Below, piece after piece: positions 1 to 9,187 of a stretch of DNA of 64,000 bases. The translations under genes and the position numbers were made by a program. The stretch covers positions 19,025 to 83,024 of the forward strand of contig CAMAWG010000003.1 in NCBI GenBank assembly GCA_945861855.1. The letters are read 5' to 3'. The stretch's first letter is position 1. Every line of letters begins with the position of its first letter. The notes beneath the pieces were generated by a model that was not told the DNA's origin, did no database searches, and saw only the letters and a list, made by a program, of their open reading frames with translations. This DNA is from Rhodoplanes serenus. Its GTDB lineage: Bacteria > Pseudomonadota > Alphaproteobacteria > Rhizobiales > Xanthobacteraceae.

Positions 1-385
1 TTCCGGCGCGGATCGGTCTCGCCGACGTGAAGAACCATCTCGCCACGCCGCGGCTGCTCGAAGCCGTCGGCACCGACGTGTTCGCCTATCACGGCTACGT
101 CGAGATCATGCCGGGGCGCGAGTGGGTCAAGGCGACGCCGACGTTCAACGCCAGCCTGTGCGAGCGGCTCGGCGTGCCTCCGCTGGAGTTCACCGGCGAG
201 AGCGACGCGCTATTGCAGCCGTTCGACGCCCAGGGCCGCGAGTTCATGTCCTACATCGCCCAGCACGGCACGTTCTTCGACGTGCCGGCGAAGTTTCTGA
301 TCGGCGAGATGGTCGGCTCTATCCGAAGCTCTGCCGGCCGGGCGGCCTGCGCGGCGACATGGAAGCGGAAGGCACGAAGGGCTGA
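1..385 (+). CDS. transglutaminase-like domain protein, C-terminal part (5' truncated by window; frame changes near 310)
   Basis: PARIGLADVKNHLATPRLLEAVGTDVFAYHGYVEIMPGREWVKATPTFN... resembles the transglutaminase-like family; the expected C-terminus LYPKLCRPGGLRGDMEAEGTKG* is in a different frame from about nt 312. Confidence 0.7.
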   Translation, partial: SGADRSRRREEPSRHAAAARSRRHRRVRLSRLRRDHAGARVGQGDADVQRQPVRAARRASAGVHRRERRAIAAVRRPGPRVHVLHRPARHVLRRAGEVSDRRDGRLYPKLCRPGGLRGDMEAEGTKG

Positions 386-661
386 GCGACAACCGCAGGG
401 TTGTGCGTCAGGCTTTCCGGTCGACGATATGGCCGGTGCCGGGATTGGGCGGCGGGCGGTCCGTTTGGTCCGCCGGCGCCCGATCGCTGTCGGCCTCATC
501 GCTCCGGGCGGGCGGTGAATTCGCGCCCTGCCAGGCGGTCCCCCTGCGGGGCAAGATCCGCTGGACTCCGATGCTGGATGTCATGCGGCAATCTAGGCCG
601 CGATTTGCAAACGCCCTTTGCCAGGACAAAGCGCAATTCGATTCAAATGCCGCACAACGAA

Positions 662-1486
662 CTACGCGCCGAGAAGTTTCTCCAGCCGCTCCCTGACCTC
701 GGCCTTGACCGGATCGGCGGCGCGCAGGATCGCGCTCGCCTGCAGGAAGCCGAGCGCGCGGAACGAGCCGACCTTGGGCTGCACCAGCAGATCGGGCGCG
801 TCGTGGCGGAGCTTCTCGCTGATGATCGAGTTCGTCATCACCAGCACCGTCGCGTAGAGGCACTCCAGGGCGTTCGGCACTTCGCGCCGGCCGGCGGAGA
901 TCGGCCCCGAGATGTCGACCGCGACGATGACATCGGCAAGCCCGCGCAGATGCTCGAACGGCAGCGGATTGGTGGCGCCGCCGTCGACCAGTATCTGACC
1001 GTCGACCTCGACCGGGCGCATGATGGTCGGCAGCGAGATCGAGGCGGCGAGCGAGCGCCGCAAGGGGCCTTCCGAGAACACCACCTCGCACCGGCGATAG
1101 AGATCGGAGGCGATCACGGTCAGCGGCATCGACAGGCCGGAAAAATCCTCCGGCAGGCTGTCCGGCAGGAACTGCTCGCACAGAAGCTCGGCGTCGAGCC
1201 GCGTGGCGTCGCCCAAGCCTCCGCCGAACAGGTGCCGCAGCTTTCCGGCGCGAGAGCGCATCATGCGGCGCATCACGTCGGTGCGGTTGTGTGCGATGTG
1301 GATGGCGTAGCGCCGCATCTCACGGCCGGACATGCCGGCGGCATAGCCCGCGCCGATGATTGCGCCGATCGAAGTGCCGGCGATGGCGACGGGCCTCACG
1401 CCCATCTCGTCGAGCGCCTCGGCCACGACGATATGCGCAAGCCCGCGCGCCCCGCCGCCGCCGAGCGCAAGCGCCACCGTCTTCAT
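662..1486 (-). CDS. patatin-like phospholipase family protein
   Basis: MKTVALALGGGGARGLAHIVVAEAL with GTSIGAIIGAGYAAG (GxSxG) and DGG motif; start overlaps upstream stop (ATGA). Confidence 0.9.
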   Translation of the reverse strand: MKTVALALGGGGARGLAHIVVAEALDEMGVRPVAIAGTSIGAIIGAGYAAGMSGREMRRYAIHIAHNRTDVMRRMMRSRAGKLRHLFGGGLGDATRLDAELLCEQFLPDSLPEDFSGLSMPLTVIASDLYRRCEVVFSEGPLRRSLAASISLPTIMRPVEVDGQILVDGGATNPLPFEHLRGLADVIVAVDISGPISAGRREVPNALECLYATVLVMTNSIISEKLRHDAPDLLVQPKVGSFRALGFLQASAILRAADPVKAEVRERLEKLLGA

Positions 1487-2577
1487 CTGGCGCCCGCTTC
1501 GCGCGCGAAGCGCCACGCGGTCTCCGCCAGCGGCCGCACCATCTGCCCCTTCGCCGCCGCGTGCTCGTTGGTCGCGGTGCCGTCGCGCACCCGGCCGGCG
1601 ATGCCTTGCAGGATCGCGGCGATGCGGAAGAAATTGTAGGCGAGATAGGTGGCCAGATGCGGCCGTGGGTCGAAGCCCGTGCGCGCGCGATACATCTCGA
1701 CGTAGTCCGCCAGCGAAGGAATGCCCAGCGCCTTGAGATCGAAGCCCACGAGCGAGCCGGTGCCGGCGCCGGTGTCGTCCGGCGGCATGTGCCACGCCAT
1801 CAGGTGGTAGCTGAAATCGGCCAGCGCATCGCCGAGCGTCGACAACTCCCAATCGAGCACCGCCAGCACCCGCGGCGAGTCCGTCTCGAAGATCATGTTG
1901 TCGAGCCGGTAGTCGCCGTGGACGAGGCGCACCGGGCCGGCCGGCGGGATGTGAGCCGGCAGCCATTCGATCAGCCGCTCCATCTCGTCGATGGCTTGCG
2001 TCTGCGAGGCGCGGTACTGCTTCGACCAGCGGTCGACCTGGCGGGCGACATAGTTCTCGCCGCGGCCGAAGTCGACGAGCCCAATCGCCGCCGGCTCGAA
2101 CGAATGCAGGCGGGCGAGCGTCGCCACCATCGCGTCATAGATCGAAGCGCGCTCACGCGGATTCGATCCCGGCATCTCGGGATTCCAGAACACGCGTCCC
2201 TCGACAAAGCCCATCACATAAAACGGCGTGCCGGTGACGCTCTCGTCGGCGCAGTAGAGCACCGGCTCTGCCACCGGAAAGCCCCGCGCCGCCAGCGCCT
2301 GGATCACGCGGAATTCGCGGTCGACCGCATGGGCGGACGGCAGGAGCTTTCCGGGGGGTTTCCTTCGCAGCACGTAGCTGCGCGACGGCGTTTCCAGCAG
2401 ATAGGTCGGATTGGACTGGCCGCCCTTGAACTGCCGGACCTGGAGCGGCCCGGCAAAGCCCGGCACCTCCCGCGCCAGATGGGCCTCCAGCCCCGCCGGA
2501 TCGAAGCGCAGCGGCTCGGCCACGTCCTTGGTCCCGGTAAACGCAACCTGGCGGTCGATCTTCTGCATGGCCCGCAA
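1483..2577 (-). CDS. phosphotransferase family protein (APH / ACAD10-type kinase-like)
   Basis: FKGGQSNPTYLLETPSRSYVLRRKPPG, LVHGDYRLDNMIFE, VLDWELSTLGDALADFSY motifs. Confidence 0.9.
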   Translation of the reverse strand: MRAMQKIDRQVAFTGTKDVAEPLRFDPAGLEAHLAREVPGFAGPLQVRQFKGGQSNPTYLLETPSRSYVLRRKPPGKLLPSAHAVDREFRVIQALAARGFPVAEPVLYCADESVTGTPFYVMGFVEGRVFWNPEMPGSNPRERASIYDAMVATLARLHSFEPAAIGLVDFGRGENYVARQVDRWSKQYRASQTQAIDEMERLIEWLPAHIPPAGPVRLVHGDYRLDNMIFETDSPRVLAVLDWELSTLGDALADFSYHLMAWHMPPDDTGAGTGSLVGFDLKALGIPSLADYVEMYRARTGFDPRPHLATYLAYNFFRIAAILQGIAGRVRDGTATNEHAAAKGQMVRPLAETAWRFAREAGAR

Positions 2578-2632
2578 CGTAGCATCGTCGCGGGCGGCGC
2601 GTTAAGCATGGAAAAACGGCGAGAGGAATAAG

Positions 2633-3091
2633 ATGAAACGATTGCCTGTGGCGGACGAGGATCGGCGTTCGGTCGGAGAATGGTTCCAGGTGTGGGGTGA
2701 CAGGGTTGCCGCGGTGAATTTCAAAGCGGTCCGCGATATGTTCACCGAGGACGCCATCGCCTTCGGCTCAAAGGTCGAGATGGTGACATCGCGCGAGGCG
2801 CTGGAGCGCGACCAGTGGCGCGCGATCTGGCCGAGCATCGAGGACTACCTCTACGACCTGTCAACGCTTGAAGTGGTGATGTCGCCCGACCGGCTGATGG
2901 CGATGGGCGCATCGATCTTCCGCTCGACCGGCATCCACAAGGACGGCTCGAAATTCGAGCGCAACGGGCGCGCCACCGTCATCCTGCAGCGCCCATCTAT
3001 AGGTGCGCCGTGGGTGTGCAACCATTCCCACGTCTCGCTCAAGCCCGGCACGCCGGGGATGTCCCACGGCCATCGGCCGGAACACGTCTAG
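2633..3091 (+). CDS. SnoaL/NTF2-like nuclear transport factor 2 family protein
   Basis: WFQVWGDRVAAVNFKAVRDMFTEDAIAFGSKVE ... NTF2-like fold pattern. Confidence 0.7.
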   Translation: MKRLPVADEDRRSVGEWFQVWGDRVAAVNFKAVRDMFTEDAIAFGSKVEMVTSREALERDQWRAIWPSIEDYLYDLSTLEVVMSPDRLMAMGASIFRSTGIHKDGSKFERNGRATVILQRPSIGAPWVCNHSHVSLKPGTPGMSHGHRPEHV

Positions 3092-3141
3092 ACGCTCGGC
3101 GCCCGCCGCAACTCATTCCTTCCAAACCCTGGAGTCTCCCC

Positions 3142-4818
3142 GTGCCCGTGATGTCCGGTAAGCGCGCCTTCCTCGATCTGCTCAAGCAGGAGGGCGTCGG
3201 GATCGTGTTCGGCAATCCCGGCACCACCGAACTGCCGCTGATGGACGCCTTCGCGGTCGAGACCGACATCCGCTACATCCTCGGCCTGCAGGAAGCGGCC
3301 CTGATGGCGATGGCTGACGGCTATGCGCAGGCCTCCGGCAAGCTCACGGTGATCAACCTCCACGTCGCGCCCGGCCTCGGCAACGCCATGGGCATGCTCT
3401 ACGACGCGCAGATGGCGGGCTCGCCCATCCTGGTGACCGCCGGACAGCAGGACACCGAATATCTCATCGAGGAACCCATTCTCTCCGCCGACCTCGCGAC
3501 CTTGGCCAAGCCGTTCGTGAAATTCTCCGCGCAGGTCGAGCGGTTGGCCGACCTTCCAAAGCTGGTGCATCGCGCGGCGAAAACCGCGCTCGCCCCGCCG
3601 ACCGGGCCGGTGTTTCTCGCACTGCCCGGCGACATCCTCAAGAACGACGGCGATATCGACCTGCTGGAGCCGACCCGCGTCGCCCCGCGCATGCGCGGCG
3701 ATGCCGACGCGGTCCGCGATGCCGCGGATCTGCTGGCGAAAGCGCAGCGCCCGGTCATCATCGCCGGCGACGCCGTGGCGCAGAGCCGCGCGCACAAGGA
3801 GCTCGCCGCGCTGGCGGAGCTGATCGGCGCGCCGGTCTACACCGAGTTCGTGCCGAACACCGCGTCGTTCCCCTCCTCGCATCCGCTCTACCGCGGCTCG
3901 ATGACCCGCTCGCAGCAGGGCGTGCGCGAGGTGCTCGACAACCACGATCTTCTTTTCTCGGTCGGCGGCGACATGTTCACCTGGTCGCTGCCGTCGAAGA
4001 TCAAGCCGATGCCACCCGGCATGCCGCTCATCCATCTCGACACCGATCCCTGGCAGATCGGCAAGAGCTATCCGGCCCAGGTCGGCATCTTCGGCGACCC
4101 GAAGGCGACTCTGCCAGACATCACCGCGGCGATGCGCGAGCGCATGTCAGCCAGCGCCAGGAGCGCCGCAGTGACGCGGCTCAATTCCGCGACCGGCGCC
4201 ATCAAGGCCGAGCGCGAGGCATTCCGCGCCAAGGCACGCGCCATGGCCGGCAAGACGCCGGTGCAGCCGATGGCGCTGCTGGAAGCGATCGGCGCGATGC
4301 TGCCGAAGGACGCCGTGGTGATCGAGGAAATCCTGTCGTCGGCGCCGGGCGCCCGCTCGCTGATCAACAGCGACGACGAGCAGAGCTTCTTCGCGCTGCG
4401 CGGCGGCGGCATCGGCTGGGGCCTGCCGGCGGCGATCGGCGTCAAGCTCGCGCTGCCCGACCGGCCGGTGGTGGCGCTGATCGGCGACGGCAGCGCCATG
4501 TATACGATTCAGGCGCTCTGGACCGCCGCCCACTACAAGCTGCCGGTGATCTGGGTGATCTTCAACAACACCAGCTACCGCATCCTCAAGCAGCGCCTCG
4601 TCGCCATGCGCGGATTGGCCGAGCAGGCCGACAATTTCGTCGGTATGGAGCTGAACGATCCGGCGATCGACTTCGTCGGCCTCGCCCGCTCGCTCGGCAT
4701 CGAGGGACAGCGCGCGAAGACCGTGAAAGACACGACCGACCTGATCGCCAAGGCGCTCAAGGACAACACCGCGCTCTTGATCGACGTCGATATGGAACGG
4801 AACTACAAGCCGATGTGA
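3142..4818 (+). CDS. thiamine pyrophosphate-dependent enzyme, benzoylformate decarboxylase/acetolactate synthase-like
   Basis: FGNPGTTELPLMDAF, GLQEAALMAMADGYAQASG, TPP motif GDGSAMYTIQALWTAAHYKLPVIWVIFNN; GTG 3142 or ATG 3151 start. Confidence 0.88.
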   Translation: MPVMSGKRAFLDLLKQEGVGIVFGNPGTTELPLMDAFAVETDIRYILGLQEAALMAMADGYAQASGKLTVINLHVAPGLGNAMGMLYDAQMAGSPILVTAGQQDTEYLIEEPILSADLATLAKPFVKFSAQVERLADLPKLVHRAAKTALAPPTGPVFLALPGDILKNDGDIDLLEPTRVAPRMRGDADAVRDAADLLAKAQRPVIIAGDAVAQSRAHKELAALAELIGAPVYTEFVPNTASFPSSHPLYRGSMTRSQQGVREVLDNHDLLFSVGGDMFTWSLPSKIKPMPPGMPLIHLDTDPWQIGKSYPAQVGIFGDPKATLPDITAAMRERMSASARSAAVTRLNSATGAIKAEREAFRAKARAMAGKTPVQPMALLEAIGAMLPKDAVVIEEILSSAPGARSLINSDDEQSFFALRGGGIGWGLPAAIGVKLALPDRPVVALIGDGSAMYTIQALWTAAHYKLPVIWVIFNNTSYRILKQRLVAMRGLAEQADNFVGMELNDPAIDFVGLARSLGIEGQRAKTVKDTTDLIAKALKDNTALLIDVDMERNYKPM

Positions 4819-4823
4819 CGAGG

Positions 4824-5150
4824 CTATGCCGCGTCTTCCATCGTGAAGCCGACCTTCAGCGTCACCTGATAATGCTGGATCGCGCCATCGACGATGTGGC
4901 CGCTGGTTCGCACCACCTCGAACCAGCGCAGGTGCCGCAGCGTCCTGTGCGCGCGCGCCACTGCCGAGGTAATCGCGTCCTCGATGCTCTGCTCCGACGT
5001 GCCGACCAGCTCGATGACACGGTAGATGTGCTCGTCCGGGTTGACGACCTCGAGGTTCATCAGCGCCGCCTTGGCGGTGAAGTCGATGGCGCCGTCGCGG
5101 CCGGTCATGGCGCCGGGTTTCATCGACACGACTTTACGAGATCGTTTCAT
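4824..5150 (-). CDS. dodecin family flavin-binding protein with N-terminal extension
   Basis: HIYRVIELVGTSEQSIEDAITSAVARAHRTLRHLRWFEVVRTSGHIVDGAIQHYQVTLKVGF is dodecin-like; GGAGGAG RBS upstream of ATG at 5150; internal ATG at 5060 gives a canonical-length dodecin. Confidence 0.85.
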   Translation of the reverse strand: MKRSRKVVSMKPGAMTGRDGAIDFTAKAALMNLEVVNPDEHIYRVIELVGTSEQSIEDAITSAVARAHRTLRHLRWFEVVRTSGHIVDGAIQHYQVTLKVGFTMEDAA

Positions 5151-5275
5151 GGGGCGGTCTCCTCCGGGTTGCTCCATGGCAACGACGAAGCAGGGGGAAT
5201 GGTTCGGGCCCGCGCGACAAATTGCGAGCATTGCCTCATAGAATGGCAGTGACGCGTCCCTTTGGGAGCCCGGGC

Positions 5276-6169
5276 ATGCCGCGCATCGCAGTTTTCACCA
5301 AGAACCGCACCAATCCGGCCTATGAGGCGGCGCGGCTGGGCGCCGACCGGACCGCAGCGCGGCTCGGCGCTTCGACCGTGCATTACGTCCCCAACGTGCC
5401 CGACAGCGTGCCGGAGCAGATCGCGCTGATCGCGCGGACCATTGCGGAGACTCCGGACGCGGCGGTCTTCGTGCCGGTGGACGAAACCGCGGTGAACGAC
5501 GCCATCCGAGGCTTCGACCTGGCCGGCATCCCGCTGTTCAACATCATCACCCGCACCACCGCGGGACGGCGCGTCACCTTCGTCGGCTCCGACGACCGGG
5601 CGCTGGCGAGGAACATCGCCCGCTATCTGTTCGGCAAGCTGTCGCGTCGCGCCACCATCATCATCCTCGAAGGCACGCCCGCCTCGGCGACCAGCCGAGA
5701 GCGTCTGCTGGGCTTTCAGGATGCGCTGGCCGAGCACCCCGGCATCAATGTGCGATGCTCGCTGCGCGGCGATTACCAGCGCGACGTCGCCCGCGACGTC
5801 TTCCTTCGCGCCAAAGGCCAATGGCCGGGCGTGGACGCGGTGCTGTGCGCCAACGACGTCATGGCGCTGGGGGTGCTGGATGCGCTCGATGCGAACCCGG
5901 GCGGCGGACCGCTGGTGACCGGCGTCAACGCCATCCCCGAGGCGGTCGCGGCGATCGCGGCGGGCCGGATGCTGGCCACCGCCGACTTCAACGCCATGAC
6001 GATGAGCGAGATCGCGACCGAGGCGGCGGTGCGGCACCTGCGCGGCGAGCCGATACCGCCTGAGATCATGCTCCCGGTTCAGGTGGTCCATGCCGGAAAC
6101 TGCGCGGCATGGAACGCGCCATTCGCAGCGCGCCCCTCGCCGGTGTGGGCCGACGTCGTCCGGACGTGA
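5276..6169 (+). CDS. sugar ABC transporter substrate-binding-like protein (periplasmic-binding-protein fold, no obvious signal peptide)
   Basis: MPRIAVFTKNRTNPAYEAARLGADRTAARLGA..., GSDDRALARNIARYL, CANDVMALGVLDAL; alternative start 5243. Confidence 0.75.
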   Translation: MPRIAVFTKNRTNPAYEAARLGADRTAARLGASTVHYVPNVPDSVPEQIALIARTIAETPDAAVFVPVDETAVNDAIRGFDLAGIPLFNIITRTTAGRRVTFVGSDDRALARNIARYLFGKLSRRATIIILEGTPASATSRERLLGFQDALAEHPGINVRCSLRGDYQRDVARDVFLRAKGQWPGVDAVLCANDVMALGVLDALDANPGGGPLVTGVNAIPEAVAAIAAGRMLATADFNAMTMSEIATEAAVRHLRGEPIPPEIMLPVQVVHAGNCAAWNAPFAARPSPVWADVVRT

Positions 6170-6173
6170 CGGG

Positions 6174-6647
6174 CTACGCCGCCAGCTTCCCGACCAGATC
6201 GCCGAGCTTGTCCAGGCTCTGCGACCAGCCAGCGTCCATGCCCGCCAGCATCTGCGGCGCGAGCGGATGAAAGCCCTTGGCGCTCGCCTTCACGATGAGC
6301 CGGGTGCGGGCGCCCTCGTCCTCGAATATTACCAGCGTGTCGGATTCCAGATACTTCGTGTCGTCGAGCCCCACGGCCAATGCCGTGAACCTGAGCCGCT
6401 CGGGCTTGACGACCTCGGTAAAGATGCCGGGCATCGGATAGACCGTGCCATCGGGCGCCTTCATGTGGATGAGCAGCTTGCCGCCCGCCCTCACGTCCAT
6501 CTCGCAGACCGGATTGGTGAAGTGCCGCGGCCCCCACCATTGCGCCACCTGCTTCGGCTCGGTCCACGCCGCCCACACCAGTGCGCGGGGCGCGTCGATG
6601 ACGCGCGTGAGCGTCACGTCGCGGGTCATGATGTCTGTTGTCGTCAT
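6174..6647 (-). CDS. SRPBCC (AHSA1-like) domain protein
   Basis: TRVIDAPRALVWAAWTEPKQVAQWWGPRHFTNPVCEMDVRAGGKLLIHMKAPDG. Confidence 0.9.
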   Translation of the reverse strand: MTTTDIMTRDVTLTRVIDAPRALVWAAWTEPKQVAQWWGPRHFTNPVCEMDVRAGGKLLIHMKAPDGTVYPMPGIFTEVVKPERLRFTALAVGLDDTKYLESDTLVIFEDEGARTRLIVKASAKGFHPLAPQMLAGMDAGWSQSLDKLGDLVGKLAA

Positions 6648-6677
6648 GGCGAACTCCCGGCCAAGGATTTGTGGCGG

Positions 6678-7214
6678 CTACTTCTCGGCGACCGACTTGA
6701 GCGTCGCGAGGCCCTTCTCGAAATCGCCGCCGACCATCTTGTCCATGTTGAAGAACACATGGATGACCTTGGCCCAGTAAGGCGCATCGCCGCGCATCGA
6801 CCACGTCACCGTTGTCGAATCGCCCGCGGGCACGAGGGTGAACTCAACCTTGTTGTGCGCCGTCATCGGCCTCGTCATGTTCAGGTCGAGCGCGACCTTG
6901 GACTGGGCCGGCGCGTCGGTGATCAGCATGTTGCCCGCGCCGACGTTGCTGTCGCCCTCCCAGCCGTAGGTCGCACCCTTGCCGCTCGTAGTGGCCCCGT
7001 AGATGCGCTTCATGTCCGGGTCCTTGTTCTCGTAGGGCGACCACGCGGTCCAGGCCTTGAAGTCGTTGATCAGCGGAAAGATTTTTTCCGGCGGCGCCTT
7101 GATCGCGGCGCTGCGCTGCACGCGGAACTGGTCGGGCTTCATCGCCGCCAGGATCAGCACGACGGCGATGCCGGCCACAAGCACGCAGCCGATGATGGCG
7201 AAAATCTTGAGCAT
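6678..7214 (-). CDS. SRPBCC family protein (polyketide cyclase-like) with N-terminal TM
   Basis: RSAAIKAPPEKIFPLINDFKAWTAWSPYENKDPDMKRIY; hydrophobic N-terminus. Confidence 0.88.
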   Translation of the reverse strand: MLKIFAIIGCVLVAGIAVVLILAAMKPDQFRVQRSAAIKAPPEKIFPLINDFKAWTAWSPYENKDPDMKRIYGATTSGKGATYGWEGDSNVGAGNMLITDAPAQSKVALDLNMTRPMTAHNKVEFTLVPAGDSTTVTWSMRGDAPYWAKVIHVFFNMDKMVGGDFEKGLATLKSVAEK

Positions 7215-7232
7215 CGAACTCTCCGTTGGACG

Positions 7233-7592
7233 TCAGGCGTCGACAATGACCTTGAAGCCGCCATAGATCATGCGCTTGGCGTCGAACGGCATGTCCTTGC
7301 CCTGCATCATCTTCGCCAGGCGCGGGTCCTTCATCACCTTGGCCATGACCTTGTCGCGGTGCGCACGCGACTTGTAGACGATCCACGAGAACATCACGGT
7401 CTCGCCGCGCTTGAGCTTTACGCTGCGCGGAAACGAGGTCCACTTGCCGACCTTGACGTCGTCGGCGACGCTTTCGCGGAACTCCAGCGCGCCATGGTCC
7501 TTCCAGACCTTGGCGGCCTTCTTCGCCATGCTGCGATAGGCGTTCAGCTTCTTCTTCGGCACAGGCAGTACAAATCCATCGACGTAGACCAT
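7233..7592 (-). CDS. DUF1428 family protein
   Basis: MVYVDGFVLPVPKKKLNAYRSMAKKAAKVWKDHGALEFRESVADDVKVGKWTSFPRSVKLKRGETVMFSWIVYKSRAHRDKV. Confidence 0.9.
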   Translation of the reverse strand: MVYVDGFVLPVPKKKLNAYRSMAKKAAKVWKDHGALEFRESVADDVKVGKWTSFPRSVKLKRGETVMFSWIVYKSRAHRDKVMAKVMKDPRLAKMMQGKDMPFDAKRMIYGGFKVIVDA

Positions 7593-7651
7593 TGCATCCT
7601 CCGTTCGGTTGTCAGTTTCCGGCCACCGCGGATCGGCGGCCGCTATTATCG

Positions 7652-8170
7652 TTAGCTCTTGGTTTTTGCCAGATAGGCTTCGAGTTGTTCCAAGGTGCCG
7701 CTCCAGCCACCCGTCATGCTGGCATGACCCTCGTCGAAGGTCTTCTGTTCCTCGGCGGTCGCATTGTGCGCCGACCAGCGGATGGTGAACTTGGTCTTAC
7801 CACCAGGCTGCTCCTCGAAGGTAAACACCGACAGCATCTCGATCGGCCAGGTCGGCGCCATCGGGTGGCGCGCGAGACCGCCCTTCTCGTCCGAGAACGA
7901 GTTGATGAACACGATCCTTTCCGGCGGCACGATCTCGCGATAGACTTGCCTGCCCCACATGATCGATCCGTCCGGCGTCTTCATGCCGTAGTGGAAGGTG
8001 CCGCCGGGACGGAAATCCATTTTCGGTTGCACGATGGTGACGCCCTTGGGGCCCCACCACTGCTGCATGCGCTCCGGCTCGGTGAAGCATTTCCAGACCA
8101 GATCGCGCGGCGCGTCGAGCACCCGCGAAATGACGAAGTCGGCACTGGCCGCGGTTTGAATTGAAGTCAT
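7652..8170 (-). CDS. SRPBCC (AHSA1-like) domain protein
   Basis: ISRVLDAPRDLVWKCFTEPERMQQWWGPKGVTIVQPKMDFRPGGTFHYGMKTPDG. Confidence 0.9.
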   Translation of the reverse strand: MTSIQTAASADFVISRVLDAPRDLVWKCFTEPERMQQWWGPKGVTIVQPKMDFRPGGTFHYGMKTPDGSIMWGRQVYREIVPPERIVFINSFSDEKGGLARHPMAPTWPIEMLSVFTFEEQPGGKTKFTIRWSAHNATAEEQKTFDEGHASMTGGWSGTLEQLEAYLAKTKS

Positions 8171-8195
8171 TTTGCTGTCTCGCTCCCTGTCCGGA

Positions 8196-8603
8196 TCACT
8201 GCGCGACGATGACCATCCAGCCGACTCCGAACTTGTCGGCGACCATGCCGAACTTCGGCGAGAAGAAGGTCTTTGCCATCGGCATCTGCACCTTGCCGCC
8301 GTCGGCCAGTGCGCCGAACAGCTTTTCGGCTTCGGCTTCGTCCTTCGCCGTGATGGAAAGCGAGAAGCCCTTGAAATCGGGCTGGCCCGCGCACATCCCG
8401 TCGGACGCCATCACCGAAGTGTCGCCGATGCGGAAGCAGGAGTGCATGATCTTTTCGGCGCCGCCCGGCGGGGAGTAGTTCGCGCCGTCGGGGTTTTCCT
8501 TGAAGCGCATCAGCATCTCGACCTTGGCGCCGAGCGTCTTCTTGTAGAAGTCGAGAGCCTCTTCGCAACGGCCGTCGAAGAACAGATAGGGCTGGACCAG
8601 CAT
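8196..8603 (-). CDS. VOC family protein (PhnB-like)
   Basis: MLVQPYLFFDGRCEEALDFYKKTLGAKVEMLMRFKENP. Confidence 0.9.
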   Translation of the reverse strand: MLVQPYLFFDGRCEEALDFYKKTLGAKVEMLMRFKENPDGANYSPPGGAEKIMHSCFRIGDTSVMASDGMCAGQPDFKGFSLSITAKDEAEAEKLFGALADGGKVQMPMAKTFFSPKFGMVADKFGVGWMVIVAQ

Positions 8604-8711
8604 GAAACGCTCCTTTTCTTTCGTCGGGCTTTGCATTGGGTGAGAAGAAAACGCCGCGTCTATGACACAAGCGTGGCGAGAAGCATTTTCGCGCCCGACT
8701 CCAGGCCGATG

Positions 8712-9098
8712 CTACTTTTTGCGGACACGCTTCTTCTCCTGCTTCTGCTTCCCTGGCGCTTTTTCCCGCGGGGTTTCGGATTGCAGCGTGCGGAGATAGT
8801 CCTCCAGCCGGTCCAGGCGCTGCTCCCAAAGCCGGCGGTACTCTTCGAGCCATTCGTCCACGCCCTTGAGCGCCTGCGGCTCGATCCGGCACGGCCGCCA
8901 CTGCGCCTCGCGCCCGCGCGCGATCAGGCCCGCGTGCTCAAGCACCTTCAGATGCCTGGAGACGGCGGGCAGGCTGATGGCGAAGGGCTCGGCCAGTTCC
9001 GACACCGAGGTTTGCCCGAGCGCCAGCCGCGCCAGGATCGCCCGGCGCGTCGGGTCGGCAAGGGCTGAGAAGGTGGCGCTCAGACGATCGGTGGACAT
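8712..9098 (-). CDS. ArsR family transcriptional regulator
   Basis: MSTDRLSATFSALADPTRRAILARLALGQTSVSELAEPFAISLPAVSRHLKVLEHAGLI. Confidence 0.93.
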   Translation of the reverse strand: MSTDRLSATFSALADPTRRAILARLALGQTSVSELAEPFAISLPAVSRHLKVLEHAGLIARGREAQWRPCRIEPQALKGVDEWLEEYRRLWEQRLDRLEDYLRTLQSETPREKAPGKQKQEKKRVRKK

Positions 9099-9113
9099 GA
9101 CGAACTTAGCCAA

Positions 9114-9129
9114 TCTGTTAAATAACAGA
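9114..9129. promoter_or_regulatory. putative ArsR operator (perfect inverted repeat TCTGTTA-aa-TAACAGA)
   Basis: 16 bp perfect IR directly upstream of the ArsR start codon at 9098. Confidence 0.55.
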
Positions 9130-9187
9130 ACGGTTAAATACACAAGCTGGAGACGCCGGTCAAGCGCCTCGCATCAAAAAAAGTCGC

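Noticed and set aside
401-1639. 412 aa plus-strand ORF
   Set aside because: Antisense shadow of the patatin gene; composition typical of high-GC shadow ORFs
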